A DNA stretch of 64,000 nt from Bartonella machadoae (GCF_022559585.1 NZ_CP087114.1:1632501-1696500), one strand, 5' to 3'; shown: positions 49,066 to 57,937, numbered from the stretch's first letter. Notes: a model not told the origin generated them from the letters alone. Translations and numbers: made by a program.

Positions 49066-49142
49066 ATGTTAAACTTTCCAAATATTGTTTGCAAAAGTAC
49101 TAGAATTGAGCGAAAATAGTGAAATATCCAATTTGTAACATA

Positions 49143-49159
49143 TGTAAAACCGTTTTACA
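49143..49159. promoter_or_regulatory. 17-bp palindrome in the autotransporter 3 / iron transporter divergent region
   Basis: TGTAAAACCGTTTTACA is a perfect palindrome around a central base. It lies about 80 bp from the autotransporter start and 110 bp from the iron-binding-protein start. It could be an operator for either gene. It does not match the Irr or Fur consensus that I know. Confidence 0.5.
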
Positions 49160-49267
49160 ACATAATGCAATAAATTAATTTATCGTTTTGTACATAAAAA
49201 TGCCTCAGTTAAGCTTTTTAAGTAAGAAAACTCTTTAGTTTAGTGATTTTGAGAAAAGGAAAAAACA

Positions 49268-50206
49268 ATGATAACCAAATATCCAAAATGGGCAGCAGCC
49301 ATCTTGATTGCTGTAATGAGCTTTACAACACCTTCATGGGCGAATACAAGCGTTGATGCCAAGATCACCATCAATCATGTTTCAGGGACAACCTCTGTTC
49401 CTGTTTCTCCCCAGAAAGTTGTTGTATTTGATCTTGCAACGCTTGATAATATGAAACGCCTTGGCATTGAAGCCGTTGCGGGTGTGCCTGAAGGAAAGAA
49501 ACCTGCGTATCTGCAGCAATTTGATGCAGCAAAATATGAAAAAATCGGCACCGTTTTTGAACCAGATTACGAAAAAATTGCCACTCTTCAACCCGGCTTG
49601 ATTATTATTTCCTCGCGGACTCAAGCCAAATATAACAATTTATCCAAAATTGCTCCAACGATTGATCTAACCGTAAGGAATGAAACTTCTCTTGAAGATA
49701 TTAAAAAGAATTTGTCTATTCTTGGAAAAATTTTTGCTAAAGAAAAGGAAGCAGAACAGGAAATTGCAAAGCTCGATGAAGCTTTAGCAAAGGTCCGTGA
49801 GAGTACCAAAGGAAAAGGTACGGGGCTTATTCTCATGACTTCTGGTGGAAAAATCAGTGCTTTGGGTCCAAAATCTCGTTTTGATATTTTCCACTCTTCA
49901 TTTGGAATTACTCCTGCAACCGATAAATTGACTGTGCAAAAACATGGACAACTCATTTCGCCTGAGTTTATCCTTGAAACCAATCCTGATTGGTTATTGG
50001 TCATTGATCGAGATGCAGCAATCGGACGAGAAGGACAATCGGCAGAACAACTGCTCGATAATGAGCTTGTTAAACGCACAACAGCTGGCAAAAAAGGCCA
50101 AATTATTTACTTGGATTCTTGGAGCTGGTACAGAGCAAGTGGCGGACTAACTGGACTCAATGAAACAGCACAACAAATTTATGAAGCCTTTACAAAAGGC
50201 AAATAA
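49268..50206 (+). CDS. Siderophore ABC transporter, periplasmic binding protein (FatB/YclQ type)
   Basis: Captures ferric siderophore or iron chelate in the periplasm. The 312-residue protein has a signal peptide ending TPSWA and the cluster A-8 layout: PQKVVVFDLATLDNMKRLGI, PDYEKIATLQPGLIIISSR, LLVIDRDAAIG, and LDSWSWYRASGG near the C-terminus. It resembles the petrobactin/catechol binding proteins YclQ and FatB. Followed by two permeases and an ATPase. The ligand is inferred only. Confidence 0.87.
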   Translation: MITKYPKWAAAILIAVMSFTTPSWANTSVDAKITINHVSGTTSVPVSPQKVVVFDLATLDNMKRLGIEAVAGVPEGKKPAYLQQFDAAKYEKIGTVFEPDYEKIATLQPGLIIISSRTQAKYNNLSKIAPTIDLTVRNETSLEDIKKNLSILGKIFAKEKEAEQEIAKLDEALAKVRESTKGKGTGLILMTSGGKISALGPKSRFDIFHSSFGITPATDKLTVQKHGQLISPEFILETNPDWLLVIDRDAAIGREGQSAEQLLDNELVKRTTAGKKGQIIYLDSWSWYRASGGLTGLNETAQQIYEAFTKGK

Positions 50207-50258
50207 ATACGAAAATGACTTGCCAAAAATAACTTACTTGTCATAAAAATAAAATTTA

Positions 50259-50295
50259 AGAGCAAAGGCTCCTTATCAATAGCCTTTGCTCTCTT
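50259..50295 (+). terminator. Intercistronic hairpin after the binding-protein gene
   Basis: AGAGCAAAGGCT and AGCCTTTGCTCT form a 12-bp stem with a 10-base loop, followed by CTTTGTT. Placed between the binding protein and first permease, it would reduce read-through and favour excess binding protein, or stabilise the upstream mRNA end. Confidence 0.75.
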
Positions 50296-50314
50296 TGTTG
50301 GAAAATAATTTGAC

Positions 50315-51271
50315 GTGAAAAATTACTGGATAGCCATTATAGTTCTTGTTCTACTGTCTGTTCTTAGTATTTTTGTTGGTTATTCAGATGTAACGCCTTC
50401 TGATTTGTTATCAAATGATCCACATGCTTGGCTTATTTTTTGGCAAACACGTCTTCCCCGTACAATTGCGGTACTTTTAGTAGGCGCAGCCCTTGCCCTT
50501 TCAGGTATGATTATGCAGCTTCTTGCACGCAATCGCTTTGTCGAGCCATCGACCGCTGGAACTGTTGAATCCGCGTCTCTTGGCATTCTTTTTGTCATGA
50601 TTTTTCATCCTGACATCCCTGTGCTTGAGAAAATGATTGTCGCTACAATTTTTGCCATGATTGGTACGCTACTTTTTATGTTTTTATTGCGGCAAATTCC
50701 TTTGAAATCCGCTCTTATTGTACCCCTCACAGGAATTATGCTGGGGTATGTTATTGGTTCCTTAACCAACGCTATTGCTGACCATGAAATGCTTCTTCCT
50801 TCTCTTCAAGCTTATTTATTTGGCAGCTTTGCAATGATTCTTGAGGGAAAATATGAAATTTTATGGTTCTCTCTTCCTCTCTGCATTCTTGCTTATGTCG
50901 CCGCAGACCGCTTTACAGTCGCTGGTCTGGGAGAAGATTTAACCAACAATCTGGGACTGAATTATCGTACGGTCATGTTTTTTGGTCTTTTTATTGTCGC
51001 ATCGATCACCGCCGTTATCGTCTGTACAGTCGGTCGAATTCCCTTCGTTGGACTGATTATTCCAAATGTTGTTTCGAATTTCATGGGGGACAATATGCGC
51101 TATACGGCTCCTTGGGTTGCAATCAGTGGTGCAGGATTGGTTTTGATCTGCGATCTCCTAGGGCGGATTATTCATCCTTCTCTTGAAATTCCCATCAGCA
51201 CCATGATGGGAATTATCGGTAGCTTTATTTTTATTATATTGCTTTTACGCTGGAGAAAGCATCTTGGATAA
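50315..51271 (+). CDS. Iron-siderophore ABC transporter permease 1 (FecCD family)
   Basis: A 318-residue inner-membrane protein of the FecCD/BtuC type with 8-10 helices; TRLPRTIAVLLVGAALALSG is the family N-terminal motif and GRIPFVGLIIPN the conserved loop near the ATPase interface. GTG start; no ATG fits better. It overlaps the second permease by 8 bp. Confidence 0.88.
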   Translation: MKNYWIAIIVLVLLSVLSIFVGYSDVTPSDLLSNDPHAWLIFWQTRLPRTIAVLLVGAALALSGMIMQLLARNRFVEPSTAGTVESASLGILFVMIFHPDIPVLEKMIVATIFAMIGTLLFMFLLRQIPLKSALIVPLTGIMLGYVIGSLTNAIADHEMLLPSLQAYLFGSFAMILEGKYEILWFSLPLCILAYVAADRFTVAGLGEDLTNNLGLNYRTVMFFGLFIVASITAVIVCTVGRIPFVGLIIPNVVSNFMGDNMRYTAPWVAISGAGLVLICDLLGRIIHPSLEIPISTMMGIIGSFIFIILLLRWRKHLG

Positions 51272-52214
51272 AAAGAAGGTAACAACACTCATCCTCACGA
51301 CGCTTATCGTAATCGCGTGTAGCGTAGTCATTCTTTATATGACATGGAATGTCAACATTTATACATGGACATTTCGTCTTACAAAACTTGTCTCTCTTGT
51401 TATTATTGCATATGCAATCACTGTTTCTACTGTTTTATTTCAAACAGTTGTTAACAATCGCCTTCTGACACCTTCTATTATGGGGTTTGATCAACTTTAT
51501 ATTTTAATCAAAACTACCATAATGTATTTTTTAGGCTCTCTTTCTTTGCCTTTTTTAAATGAAGAAGGGCAGCTAATGTTTGAAGCTGTTATTCTCATTG
51601 TTTTTTCGATAAGCCTTTTTCGCTGGCTTTTTTCAGACAACATAAAAAGTCTTCATTTAACCCTCTTGATTGGTGTTATTTTAGGAGGCTTTTTTTTCAG
51701 TTTACGGATGTTCATGCAATTACAGTTAAATCCGGACCAAATGATGAATTTAACTGACATTATGTTTGCAAATTTCAATAAATTCAACACATCCTTGATA
51801 GGCTTTACCACAATCATTGTCTTCATTGTAAGTCTGATTGGATGGCGTTCGCGTCATCTACTTGATATTCTTGCTTTGGGACGCGAAAATGCAATTAATC
51901 TTGGCGTTAATTATCATAAAAGCGCTACAGCACTTCTGATATTAGTTTCTATTCTTGTCTCCATTTCCACAGCACTCGTAGGCCCTGTTACCTTTTTTGG
52001 ACTGTTAGTTGCCAACCTTTCTTATGAACTTTCTCCTCAAGCAAAACATAGCATCGTTGTGCCAATTGCAATATTATTGGCTATAATTTGTCTTGTTGGG
52101 GGACAGTTTGTTTTAGAACAAGTTTTCAATATGGCTGGGCGTTTGAGTTTTATTATTGAATTTTGTGGTGGAACTGTCTTCTTAACATTACTGATGAAGG
52201 GAAAACTAAAATGA
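51264..52214 (+). CDS. Iron-siderophore ABC transporter permease 2 (FecCD family)
   Basis: A 316-residue membrane protein, YclO-like: RLTKLVSLVIIAYAITVSTV, LALGRENAINLGVNY and GPVTFFGLLVANL. TTG start within the end of permease 1, so translational coupling is likely. Paired with permease 1 as a heterodimer, as in YclNO. Confidence 0.87.
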   Translation: MDKKKVTTLILTTLIVIACSVVILYMTWNVNIYTWTFRLTKLVSLVIIAYAITVSTVLFQTVVNNRLLTPSIMGFDQLYILIKTTIMYFLGSLSLPFLNEEGQLMFEAVILIVFSISLFRWLFSDNIKSLHLTLLIGVILGGFFFSLRMFMQLQLNPDQMMNLTDIMFANFNKFNTSLIGFTTIIVFIVSLIGWRSRHLLDILALGRENAINLGVNYHKSATALLILVSILVSISTALVGPVTFFGLLVANLSYELSPQAKHSIVVPIAILLAIICLVGGQFVLEQVFNMAGRLSFIIEFCGGTVFLTLLMKGKLK

Positions 52215-52969
52215 TTGAAATCAATCATCTTTCCAAAGCTTATGGAGCGAGGTTGATTATCGATGATTTATGCCTTCGTCTTCCCAAAGGAGGAATTATT
52301 TCTCTCATTGGTCCCAATGGTTCTGGTAAATCAACTCTTTTGATGCTGATAAGACGTCTTTTGCCGCACCATAAAGGGTCGATTCATATTGATGGCCTCG
52401 ATATTGATAAAATGCCACACGATATGTTAGCGCAAAAACTCTCAATCTTGCGTCAAGATAATCCTTTATCCTTTCGTTTAACCGTCTATGATTTAGTAAG
52501 TTTCGGACGCTATCCTTATTCAAAAGGTTGGTATAACAATGAAGATAAACAATTTGTTGACAGTGCCCTTCGATATCTTGGTTTACAAGATCTAAAAGAC
52601 TGCTTTATAGATGAACTTTCTGGTGGGCAACGTCAACGCGCTTTTATAGCAATGGTCATTTGTCAAGATACTGATTATCTTCTGTTAGATGAACCATTGA
52701 ACAATTTAGATATGAAACATTCCGTTTCCATGATGAAACAGTTGCGCCGCACAGCCGATGAACTCAACAAAACCATTCTTATCGTTATGCATGATATTAA
52801 TTTTGCATCATCTTATTCAGATATGATCGTTGCGCTTAAAAATGGGAAAGCGGCTTATTGTGGAACACCAAAAGAAATCATACAGCCAGAAATTCTTAAA
52901 GATATTTATGATATGAATATTAAGATTGAAACAATTGACGATATACCCATTGCCCTTTATTATCGGTAA
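52211..52969 (+). CDS. Iron-siderophore ABC transporter ATP-binding protein
   Basis: A 252-residue ATPase. Walker A GPNGSGKST, signature LSGGQRQRA, Walker B LLLDEPLNNLD, H-loop VMHDINFASSY. ATG at 52211 overlaps the permease stop as ATGA; the longer upstream frame is not used. Completes the four-gene operon, closest to YclP. Confidence 0.9.
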   Translation: MIEINHLSKAYGARLIIDDLCLRLPKGGIISLIGPNGSGKSTLLMLIRRLLPHHKGSIHIDGLDIDKMPHDMLAQKLSILRQDNPLSFRLTVYDLVSFGRYPYSKGWYNNEDKQFVDSALRYLGLQDLKDCFIDELSGGQRQRAFIAMVICQDTDYLLLDEPLNNLDMKHSVSMMKQLRRTADELNKTILIVMHDINFASSYSDMIVALKNGKAAYCGTPKEIIQPEILKDIYDMNIKIETIDDIPIALYYR

Positions 52970-53054
52970 ACTCCTCTCTTCTCAATAATCATAAAGGTCC
53001 TTTTTGCCCTTGCCTACACTATAAAATCTGTTAAAAGTAGCGCTATTCATCTGC

Positions 53055-53128
53055 TGGGGAATAGTTTAATGGTAGAACAGCGGACTCTGACTCCGTCAAT
53101 CTTGGTTCGAATCCAAGTTCCCCAGCCA
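53055..53128 (+). tRNA. tRNA-Gln (anticodon CUG)
   Basis: The acceptor stem TGGGGAA pairs with TTCCCCA, followed by G and an encoded CCA. The anticodon arm GCGGA-CTCTGAC-TCCGT has anticodon CTG; the T arm contains GGTTCGAATCC. Glutamine tRNAs commonly start with U rather than G. A prophage integrase lies 0.9 kb downstream, so the 3' end is the probable attachment site. Confidence 0.95.
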
Positions 53129-53304
53129 ATATTTAATCAAATCAATAGGTTGCATAAAAGTTCGGGAGTTTTAATTCCGTTGATTCTTTTAACTTATTTT
53201 CCACCTATCCCTAACTTTTTATAGCTTATACTCAATCATTTTATCTGGCATTTTATCTGGATAACTGGATTTGCTAGCAGGGTACTTGACTATTATTGTT
53301 GTTA

Positions 53305-53327
53305 ATCGTATAGTGATAGTATACGAT
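53305..53327. promoter_or_regulatory. Operator-like inverted repeat of the higBA operon
   Basis: ATCGTATA, 7-bp spacer, TATACGAT: a perfect inverted repeat ending 11 bp before the higB start codon and overlapping the likely promoter. Typical of antitoxin autoregulation. Confidence 0.75.
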
Positions 53328-53338
53328 AAGGGGTGGTA

Positions 53339-53620
53339 ATGGCAATTGTGAGCTTCAAACATAAGGGCTTAAAATTATTTTATACAACAGGTTCTACAAA
53401 AGCTATTCAATCAGATCACGTGAAAAAATTACGCGTTATCTTGACGGCTTTAACGAGTGCTACGACGCCTGAAATGTTGAAAGCGCCTGCCTTTAAAATG
53501 CATCCTCTTAAAGGTGAACTTACAGGATACTATTCTATATGGGTGAATGGAAATTGGCGTGTTACTTTTCGATTTATAGGAACAGATGTGGAGCTTGTTG
53601 ATTATCAAGATTACCATTGA
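53339..53620 (+). CDS. higB: HigB/RelE-family toxin
   Basis: A 93-residue type II toxin of the plasmid-maintenance killer type, an mRNA interferase acting at the ribosome. LKLFYTTGSTKAI at the start, MHPLKGELTGYYSIWVNGNW in the centre and the end RFIGTDVELVDYQDYH match the family. ATG at 53339 is preceded by AAGGGG. The toxin comes before the antitoxin, the order typical of higBA. Confidence 0.88.
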   Translation: MAIVSFKHKGLKLFYTTGSTKAIQSDHVKKLRVILTALTSATTPEMLKAPAFKMHPLKGELTGYYSIWVNGNWRVTFRFIGTDVELVDYQDYH

Positions 53621-53638
53621 TGAAAGGAACTAAAACAA

Positions 53639-53938
53639 ATGATGCATAACCCCGCACATCCGGGCGAAGTTCTAAAAGTAGCTTTCTTAGAAGAAATGGG
53701 GATAACAATACAAAAGTTAGCTGATCATCTCCATATGACAAGAGCTTCTCTATCAAGAGTGATTAACGGACATGCCTCTATGAGTACCGAACTTGCAGTA
53801 AAATTAGAATTAGCTGGTTTTAGTAAAGCAAAATTTTGGTTGGATATGCAAACGAATTATAATTTATGGCAAACAATGCAACAGACACAACCACCTATTT
53901 CTCCTCTGGTTTCTGAGGCACCTCAAATGTCGCATTAA
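53639..53938 (+). CDS. higA: HigA antitoxin (XRE family)
   Basis: A 99-residue HTH protein: NPAHPGEVLKVAFLEEMGIT is the HigA N-terminal motif and HMTRASLSRVINGHASMSTE the recognition helix region. It neutralises HigB and represses the operon through the inverted repeat upstream. 18 bp after higB. Confidence 0.9.
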   Translation: MMHNPAHPGEVLKVAFLEEMGITIQKLADHLHMTRASLSRVINGHASMSTELAVKLELAGFSKAKFWLDMQTNYNLWQTMQQTQPPISPLVSEAPQMSH

Positions 53939-53994
53939 TTTCAGTCATAATTTTGACGGGGCTTTGGTTTGTTTTTTAGCAGCCACTCATTGTT

Positions 53995-55035
53995 CTAACT
54001 TTTTTGAAGTTTTTTGATTGCTTCTATTGCAAGTCGTTTTCTGTCGGCTGTTTTGGTATAGAGGGATGCCATGTTATCTTCTGTCCAGCCAAAAAGCGCT
54101 TTCATTTGCGAAACTGTCGCACCTGCATTTGCTGCACGTGTTGCTGCTAATTTTCGCAATCCATGGGCTGATTTTTTTATTCCTGCTACATTACAAGCTT
54201 TACGAAACAGGTTACCAAAACTTTCTTTTGTCAGTTTTTTACCTTCTTTACCGCAAATAAATGTTTCATCTCCAATAGGTCCAATTTTAAGTGTTTCTGC
54301 GAGTTCTGGCAAAATCGGGAGAAAAACATCTGTTTTAAATTGGCTCTTTTCTGTTTTTAAATGAATAATATTATCTGTTGTGATATCTTTCCAGCCGATA
54401 CGAACGGCATCACCACGACGTAAACCTGTATATAAAAGGACGTCAATCCATACACGTTCATGCGTTCCTAATTTCCAGTGATGATAGTATTGCTCAATAT
54501 CTTCTTCTAACCATGGTGCAAAACCTTCGGAGTTAAAAGATTTTGGTGGTTTTATATTAAAAGCAGGATTTCTATTTAAAAGAACGTTATCAACCGCCCA
54601 ATTGAAAAGACCATTTAAAGCCGTTAAGAAATGCCTAGCCGCGGCTGGGGTCTCTCGTCTTCTGTCTACGGCATCAAGGATATGTTGTTTTTCTATACTT
54701 TTATAAGCACGGTCCCCAATATGTTTAGAAATATTGTTCAGGATTCGATATTTAACTTTTTTGGTCGATTCCGATTGATTATGCCATTGCATGCTTTGTA
54801 AATATTGATGCAACAACCAATCAAAAGAGCCTTCTGTGAGTCTCGTGCGCTTCATAGTTTTTGAAGAGCCGCTTTGTGCTTGTTTAATAGCAACTGTATA
54901 ATTGTCAACAAACTCTTGTGTTCCGTAGGTTCCTTCAATGCGAAACCGTGGTCCGTGACCAATACGAACATACCATATGATTTTCCCATGGCGCGTTCGT
55001 TCACGAACAAGATGTGGTGGACGACGTTTTGGCAT
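53995..55035 (-). CDS. int: Phage tyrosine integrase
   Basis: A 346-residue site-specific recombinase. The catalytic Arg is in LLYTGLRRGDAVRIGW, the HxxR box in HGLRKLAATRAANAG, and the nucleophile Tyr in MASLYTKTADRKRL near the C-terminus. ATG at 55035 (MPKRRPPHLVR). It belongs to the phage lineage with a short N-terminal arm domain and is unrelated to the P4-type fragments elsewhere. Probably integrated the element at tRNA-Gln. Confidence 0.92.
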   Translation of the reverse strand: MPKRRPPHLVRERTRHGKIIWYVRIGHGPRFRIEGTYGTQEFVDNYTVAIKQAQSGSSKTMKRTRLTEGSFDWLLHQYLQSMQWHNQSESTKKVKYRILNNISKHIGDRAYKSIEKQHILDAVDRRRETPAAARHFLTALNGLFNWAVDNVLLNRNPAFNIKPPKSFNSEGFAPWLEEDIEQYYHHWKLGTHERVWIDVLLYTGLRRGDAVRIGWKDITTDNIIHLKTEKSQFKTDVFLPILPELAETLKIGPIGDETFICGKEGKKLTKESFGNLFRKACNVAGIKKSAHGLRKLAATRAANAGATVSQMKALFGWTEDNMASLYTKTADRKRLAIEAIKKLQKS

Positions 55036-55037
55036 GG

Positions 55038-55280
55038 CTAAAACTTTATATCGTCGACAGGGCGACAAATTTTCTTAGTACTAGCTTCTTCATTTTCAAG
55101 CGGAGGAAAATTATCAATGCTATAAGCATTATCCATGTTTGTTGGAGATGTGATTTTATTGATATGAATAAGTACTTCACCGGTAGGTTTGATTTCTACG
55201 ACCTCTGCTCCTTGTTTTTTGGCTTCTCTTAAAGCACGTGCAATAGCAGGTTGTGTTATAGTAGGTGGACGGTGTCCCAT
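55038..55280 (-). CDS. Small integrase-linked phage protein
   Basis: An 80-residue protein ending 2 bp before the integrase start. MGHRPPTITQPAIARALREA followed by VVEIKPTGEVLIHI resembles short proteins found next to integrases in rhizobial prophages. An excisionase-like role is possible but not shown. Start at 55280 places the repeated GTGAATCACGC element in its upstream region. Confidence 0.6.
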   Translation of the reverse strand: MGHRPPTITQPAIARALREAKKQGAEVVEIKPTGEVLIHINKITSPTNMDNAYSIDNFPPLENEEASTKKICRPVDDIKF

Positions 55281-55316
55281 GTTTATTCCCCTTAATTTAG
55301 GTACAATTTGCCTATG

Positions 55317-55329
55317 GTGTGAATCACGC
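55317..55329. promoter_or_regulatory. Phage repeat element, copy 1
   Basis: GTGTGAATCACGC followed by a decayed TTGTTGT block; lies just upstream of the 80-residue gene. Weakest of three copies. Confidence 0.55.
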
Positions 55330-55390
55330 ATTTCTTGAAAGTTGTTGTGAGAGGGCGGGGGTGCTGGGAGGAGAGAGCACCCCCATAGGG

Positions 55391-56017
55391 TTAAGCAGCT
55401 TTTGTCAAGATCTGCTCCATATCTTGCTCTATTTCTGCTAAAAAGACCTCGACTGCTTTAGTAAGCTGTTCAATTTGTTCATCATCACGGTGGACACGTT
55501 TGACTTTCATACGCAAGTGAGATGATTGATGCATGCGAAAGCGTGGGTCATAGCTTACAAAATCACACCATTGGCGCCCTGTACAAGCCATTTGGAATTG
55601 CATTTGTGCGAGATATTCAGGTTTGATTTCTTCATCAATACAAAAGCGCATATGGGTTGCCGAACGTGGGCATTTGATTTCGATTAACCCATCTTCTCCA
55701 ATAAGCCCATCAGGACTAGCCCCCGCCATTTTTATTGTAGGATGAGGTATAAAGCCGCATTTTATGATATTGGCATCATAAATGAAGCCATATTCTTGCA
55801 AGGCATCATCCTCATGTTCAATGCCCCATCTCATATCTTCAGTTTCATAATGAGGGCTTATCTCACCAGTTAGACGCTCTGTAATCAGTTTGATTTTGTA
55901 ATCTTCATATTTGCTTGTTGGCAATCCTTTAGCTGTTTTACTGAGGATGTTGTACACATTAGAAGCGGTGACTTTTCCTAACCTTGCTTGAAACCATTGT
56001 GCTGATCTTTGTTCCAT
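55391..56017 (-). CDS. YqaJ-type phage exonuclease
   Basis: A 208-residue lambda-exonuclease-family nuclease: QRSAQWFQARLGKVTASN at the start, RWGIEHEDDALQEYGF, and the catalytic Asp-Glu-Lys in GASPDGLIGEDGLIEIKCPR. It resects double-stranded ends for single-strand annealing. ATG at 56017 lies right after the Bet gene stop. Forms a two-gene recombination module. Confidence 0.88.
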   Translation of the reverse strand: MEQRSAQWFQARLGKVTASNVYNILSKTAKGLPTSKYEDYKIKLITERLTGEISPHYETEDMRWGIEHEDDALQEYGFIYDANIIKCGFIPHPTIKMAGASPDGLIGEDGLIEIKCPRSATHMRFCIDEEIKPEYLAQMQFQMACTGRQWCDFVSYDPRFRMHQSSHLRMKVKRVHRDDEQIEQLTKAVEVFLAEIEQDMEQILTKAA

Positions 56018-56018
56018 A

Positions 56019-56834
56019 TCACACCGCCGCTGTTTGTTCTTGGTTGGTTTGTGCATATTCGATATCTTGGATGTGAATATATTCTGCATCTTGTATAGGA
56101 ACGTCGTTTTGTTGTTGAGATGGTAATTTCTGCGTTTCAATGATTTGTAAGTTCTGTTTTTTCTTCAAACCGTTTAAAACTGTTTGTGCTTGTTCTTCAG
56201 ACATATCGGCAAGACTGTTTGCTTTTATAAAAGAGAGCACTTTTTTTTCTTCTGTTAGAGTTTGTTCCATTAATTGCCTGATTTGCATAAGCATCTCATG
56301 AGATACGGAAGGAGCTTGTATGGTGTTATTCATACGAGCAGCTTCATCTTCTTCATAAATGCCTGAAAAACCGAAAGCATAGCGAGCACATTGTATAGTG
56401 GCTTTATGGCGCAACATACGTGCTGGGTATTTTTGCCAAGTGTCTGTCTTTTGTTTGCATTCTGCTAGATATTCAGTGACCTCGATAGGGTCTTTAATGT
56501 CTTTGAGACGAATAGCACATTTGATAGCAATGAGATTACCATCTTTATCAAGTTGATCTTGAAAGGTCATACCATCAAATTTTGGATTAGATTTAATGAT
56601 CTTAATCCATCCATCGATAGAGACCACGGGAATAATGCCACCACCTCTTTTAGGGAGAGCGTATATTTCTTTTGTAAGTGGATTAAGTCCATAAGTGTTA
56701 GCAACAGAAATAAAGGCAGCGAATTCCTCATCAGTAAAATTATGACTGATACAAGTTTTGATGATGGTTTTTCTAAATTCATCATGAGAGAAACCGTATT
56801 TATTTGCCATTGTTGTTAAGGGGGAGTTATTCAT
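56019..56834 (-). CDS. bet: Bet/RecT-family single-strand annealing protein
   Basis: A 271-residue recombinase: FAAFISVANTYGLNPLTKEI and ALPKRGGGIIPVVSIDGWIK are the Bet family signature; KATIQCARYAFGFSGIYEED follows. The C-terminal 70 residues are Gln-rich. AAGGA precedes ATG at 56834. Works with the downstream exonuclease on phage DNA ends. Confidence 0.9.
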   Translation of the reverse strand: MNNSPLTTMANKYGFSHDEFRKTIIKTCISHNFTDEEFAAFISVANTYGLNPLTKEIYALPKRGGGIIPVVSIDGWIKIIKSNPKFDGMTFQDQLDKDGNLIAIKCAIRLKDIKDPIEVTEYLAECKQKTDTWQKYPARMLRHKATIQCARYAFGFSGIYEEDEAARMNNTIQAPSVSHEMLMQIRQLMEQTLTEEKKVLSFIKANSLADMSEEQAQTVLNGLKKKQNLQIIETQKLPSQQQNDVPIQDAEYIHIQDIEYAQTNQEQTAAV

Positions 56835-56851
56835 ATTGAAATCCTTGATTA

Positions 56852-56905
56852 GTGCGTAATTCACCCGTTGCGTGAATCACGCTTTTGTTAAAATGGTTGT
56901 TGTTT
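56852..56905. promoter_or_regulatory. Phage repeat element, copy 2 (upstream of bet)
   Basis: Two TGCGTNNNTCAC-like motifs in tandem, the second being the perfect inverted repeat GCGTG-AAT-CACGC (56870-56882), followed on the plus strand by TTAAAATGGTTGTTGTT. Nearly the same block recurs at 57954-58008, also right upstream of a minus-strand gene. Confidence 0.75.
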
Positions 56906-56909
56906 GTTG

Positions 56910-57269
56910 CTAAATTTTTATGTCTTGAGGAATTCTCGTGTTTCCGCAAATGAGAGCCAATCTACAAACCTGAGCATTTCTAAAAATCTTGACTGCGTCA
57001 TAAATGCAAGCACTACCATAAACTTTAGCATTGCCATAAACATAGGTATCGCCGCTAACATCGGCATCACCATAAATCTGAGCATCACCATAAACCTTAG
57101 CATCGCCTCCAACCCAACAATTATCTTCGTGACTGAGGTTTTTTTTCCTTTCTATCCAACCGCCTAAATCTCCTTTTTTTACATCACCAAAGTCTTGCAA
57201 TGCACGGATACGGCGAAGAGTTCTACTAGAAACCTCTATTGTTTCACCTGTAAATTCGTATTTTTTCAT
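56910..57269 (-). CDS. Beta-helix-like repeat phage protein, short paralogue
   Basis: A 119-residue protein. N-terminus KKYEFTGETIEVSSRTLRRI, then DLGGWIERKKNLSHEDNCWV, then hexapeptide-like repeats (AKVYGDAQIYGDADVSGD) suggesting a left-handed beta-helix. Its start overlaps the stop of the longer paralogue upstream as ATGA. Such proteins are common in prophages and have no agreed function. Confidence 0.75.
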   Translation of the reverse strand: MKKYEFTGETIEVSSRTLRRIRALQDFGDVKKGDLGGWIERKKNLSHEDNCWVGGDAKVYGDAQIYGDADVSGDTYVYGNAKVYGSACIYDAVKIFRNAQVCRLALICGNTRIPQDIKI

Positions 57270-57937
57270 ATGGTTTTTTCTCCAGTTGAAATGGACTGAT
57301 TGCCGCCAATACATGCGTTCCAACAAACACATGCATCTCCATAAATCTTTCCAAGAGCGTAAACCTCTGCCCTACCCTTAACTTTTGCATTTTCATAAAC
57401 TTCTGCATTATTATAGACACGTGCTTTCTCATAAACCTTGGCTTGACCGTAAACACGTGCTTTGCCATAAATCTTAGCTTGGTCGTGAACGCGTGCTTTG
57501 TTGTAAACTTGTGCATAACCATAAATATGAGACTTGCCACAAACTACCGCATTACCGAAAACTTGTGCATTATCGCAAACCATAGCATTATCAAAGACTT
57601 CTGCTTTTCCGTAAACTTTTGCTTTATTTAAAATACATGCTTCAGATTCAACACAAGCATTTCCAAAAACATGTGCATTGTCACTAATATATGCTCTGTC
57701 TGCAATGCGTGCTTTTTCAAATACTCTTGCATTACCGCAAACTTTAGCACTATGAGAAACACAAGCATTGTCCCCAACCCAACAATCCCCCTCATGGCTT
57801 AAATTGCCTTCATGCTCTATAAAACCGCCTAAATCACCAGCTTTAATATCACCAAAATTTTTCAATGCACGAATACGGCGAACCTTACGCCTATAAACTA
57901 TATCGATTTCATCAGTAAATTCGTATTTCTTTTCCAT
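57266..57937 (-). CDS. Beta-helix-like repeat phage protein, long paralogue
   Basis: A 223-residue protein with the same N-terminal motif (EKKYEFTDEIDIVYRRKVRR, DLGGFIEHEGNLSHEGDCWV) and about 20 hexapeptide-like repeats (AKVYGKAEVFDNAMVCDNAQ). A regular beta-helix is expected. Closely coupled to the short paralogue. It is preceded by phage repeat element copy 3. Confidence 0.78.
   Translation of the reverse strand: MEKKYEFTDEIDIVYRRKVRRIRALKNFGDIKAGDLGGFIEHEGNLSHEGDCWVGDNACVSHSAKVCGNARVFEKARIADRAYISDNAHVFGNACVESEACILNKAKVYGKAEVFDNAMVCDNAQVFGNAVVCGKSHIYGYAQVYNKARVHDQAKIYGKARVYGQAKVYEKARVYNNAEVYENAKVKGRAEVYALGKIYGDACVCWNACIGGNQSISTGEKTI

Noticed and set aside
57443..57631. A plus-strand frame in the beta-helix-like gene
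   Set aside because: Antisense of regular hexapeptide repeats, which keeps frames open by composition.
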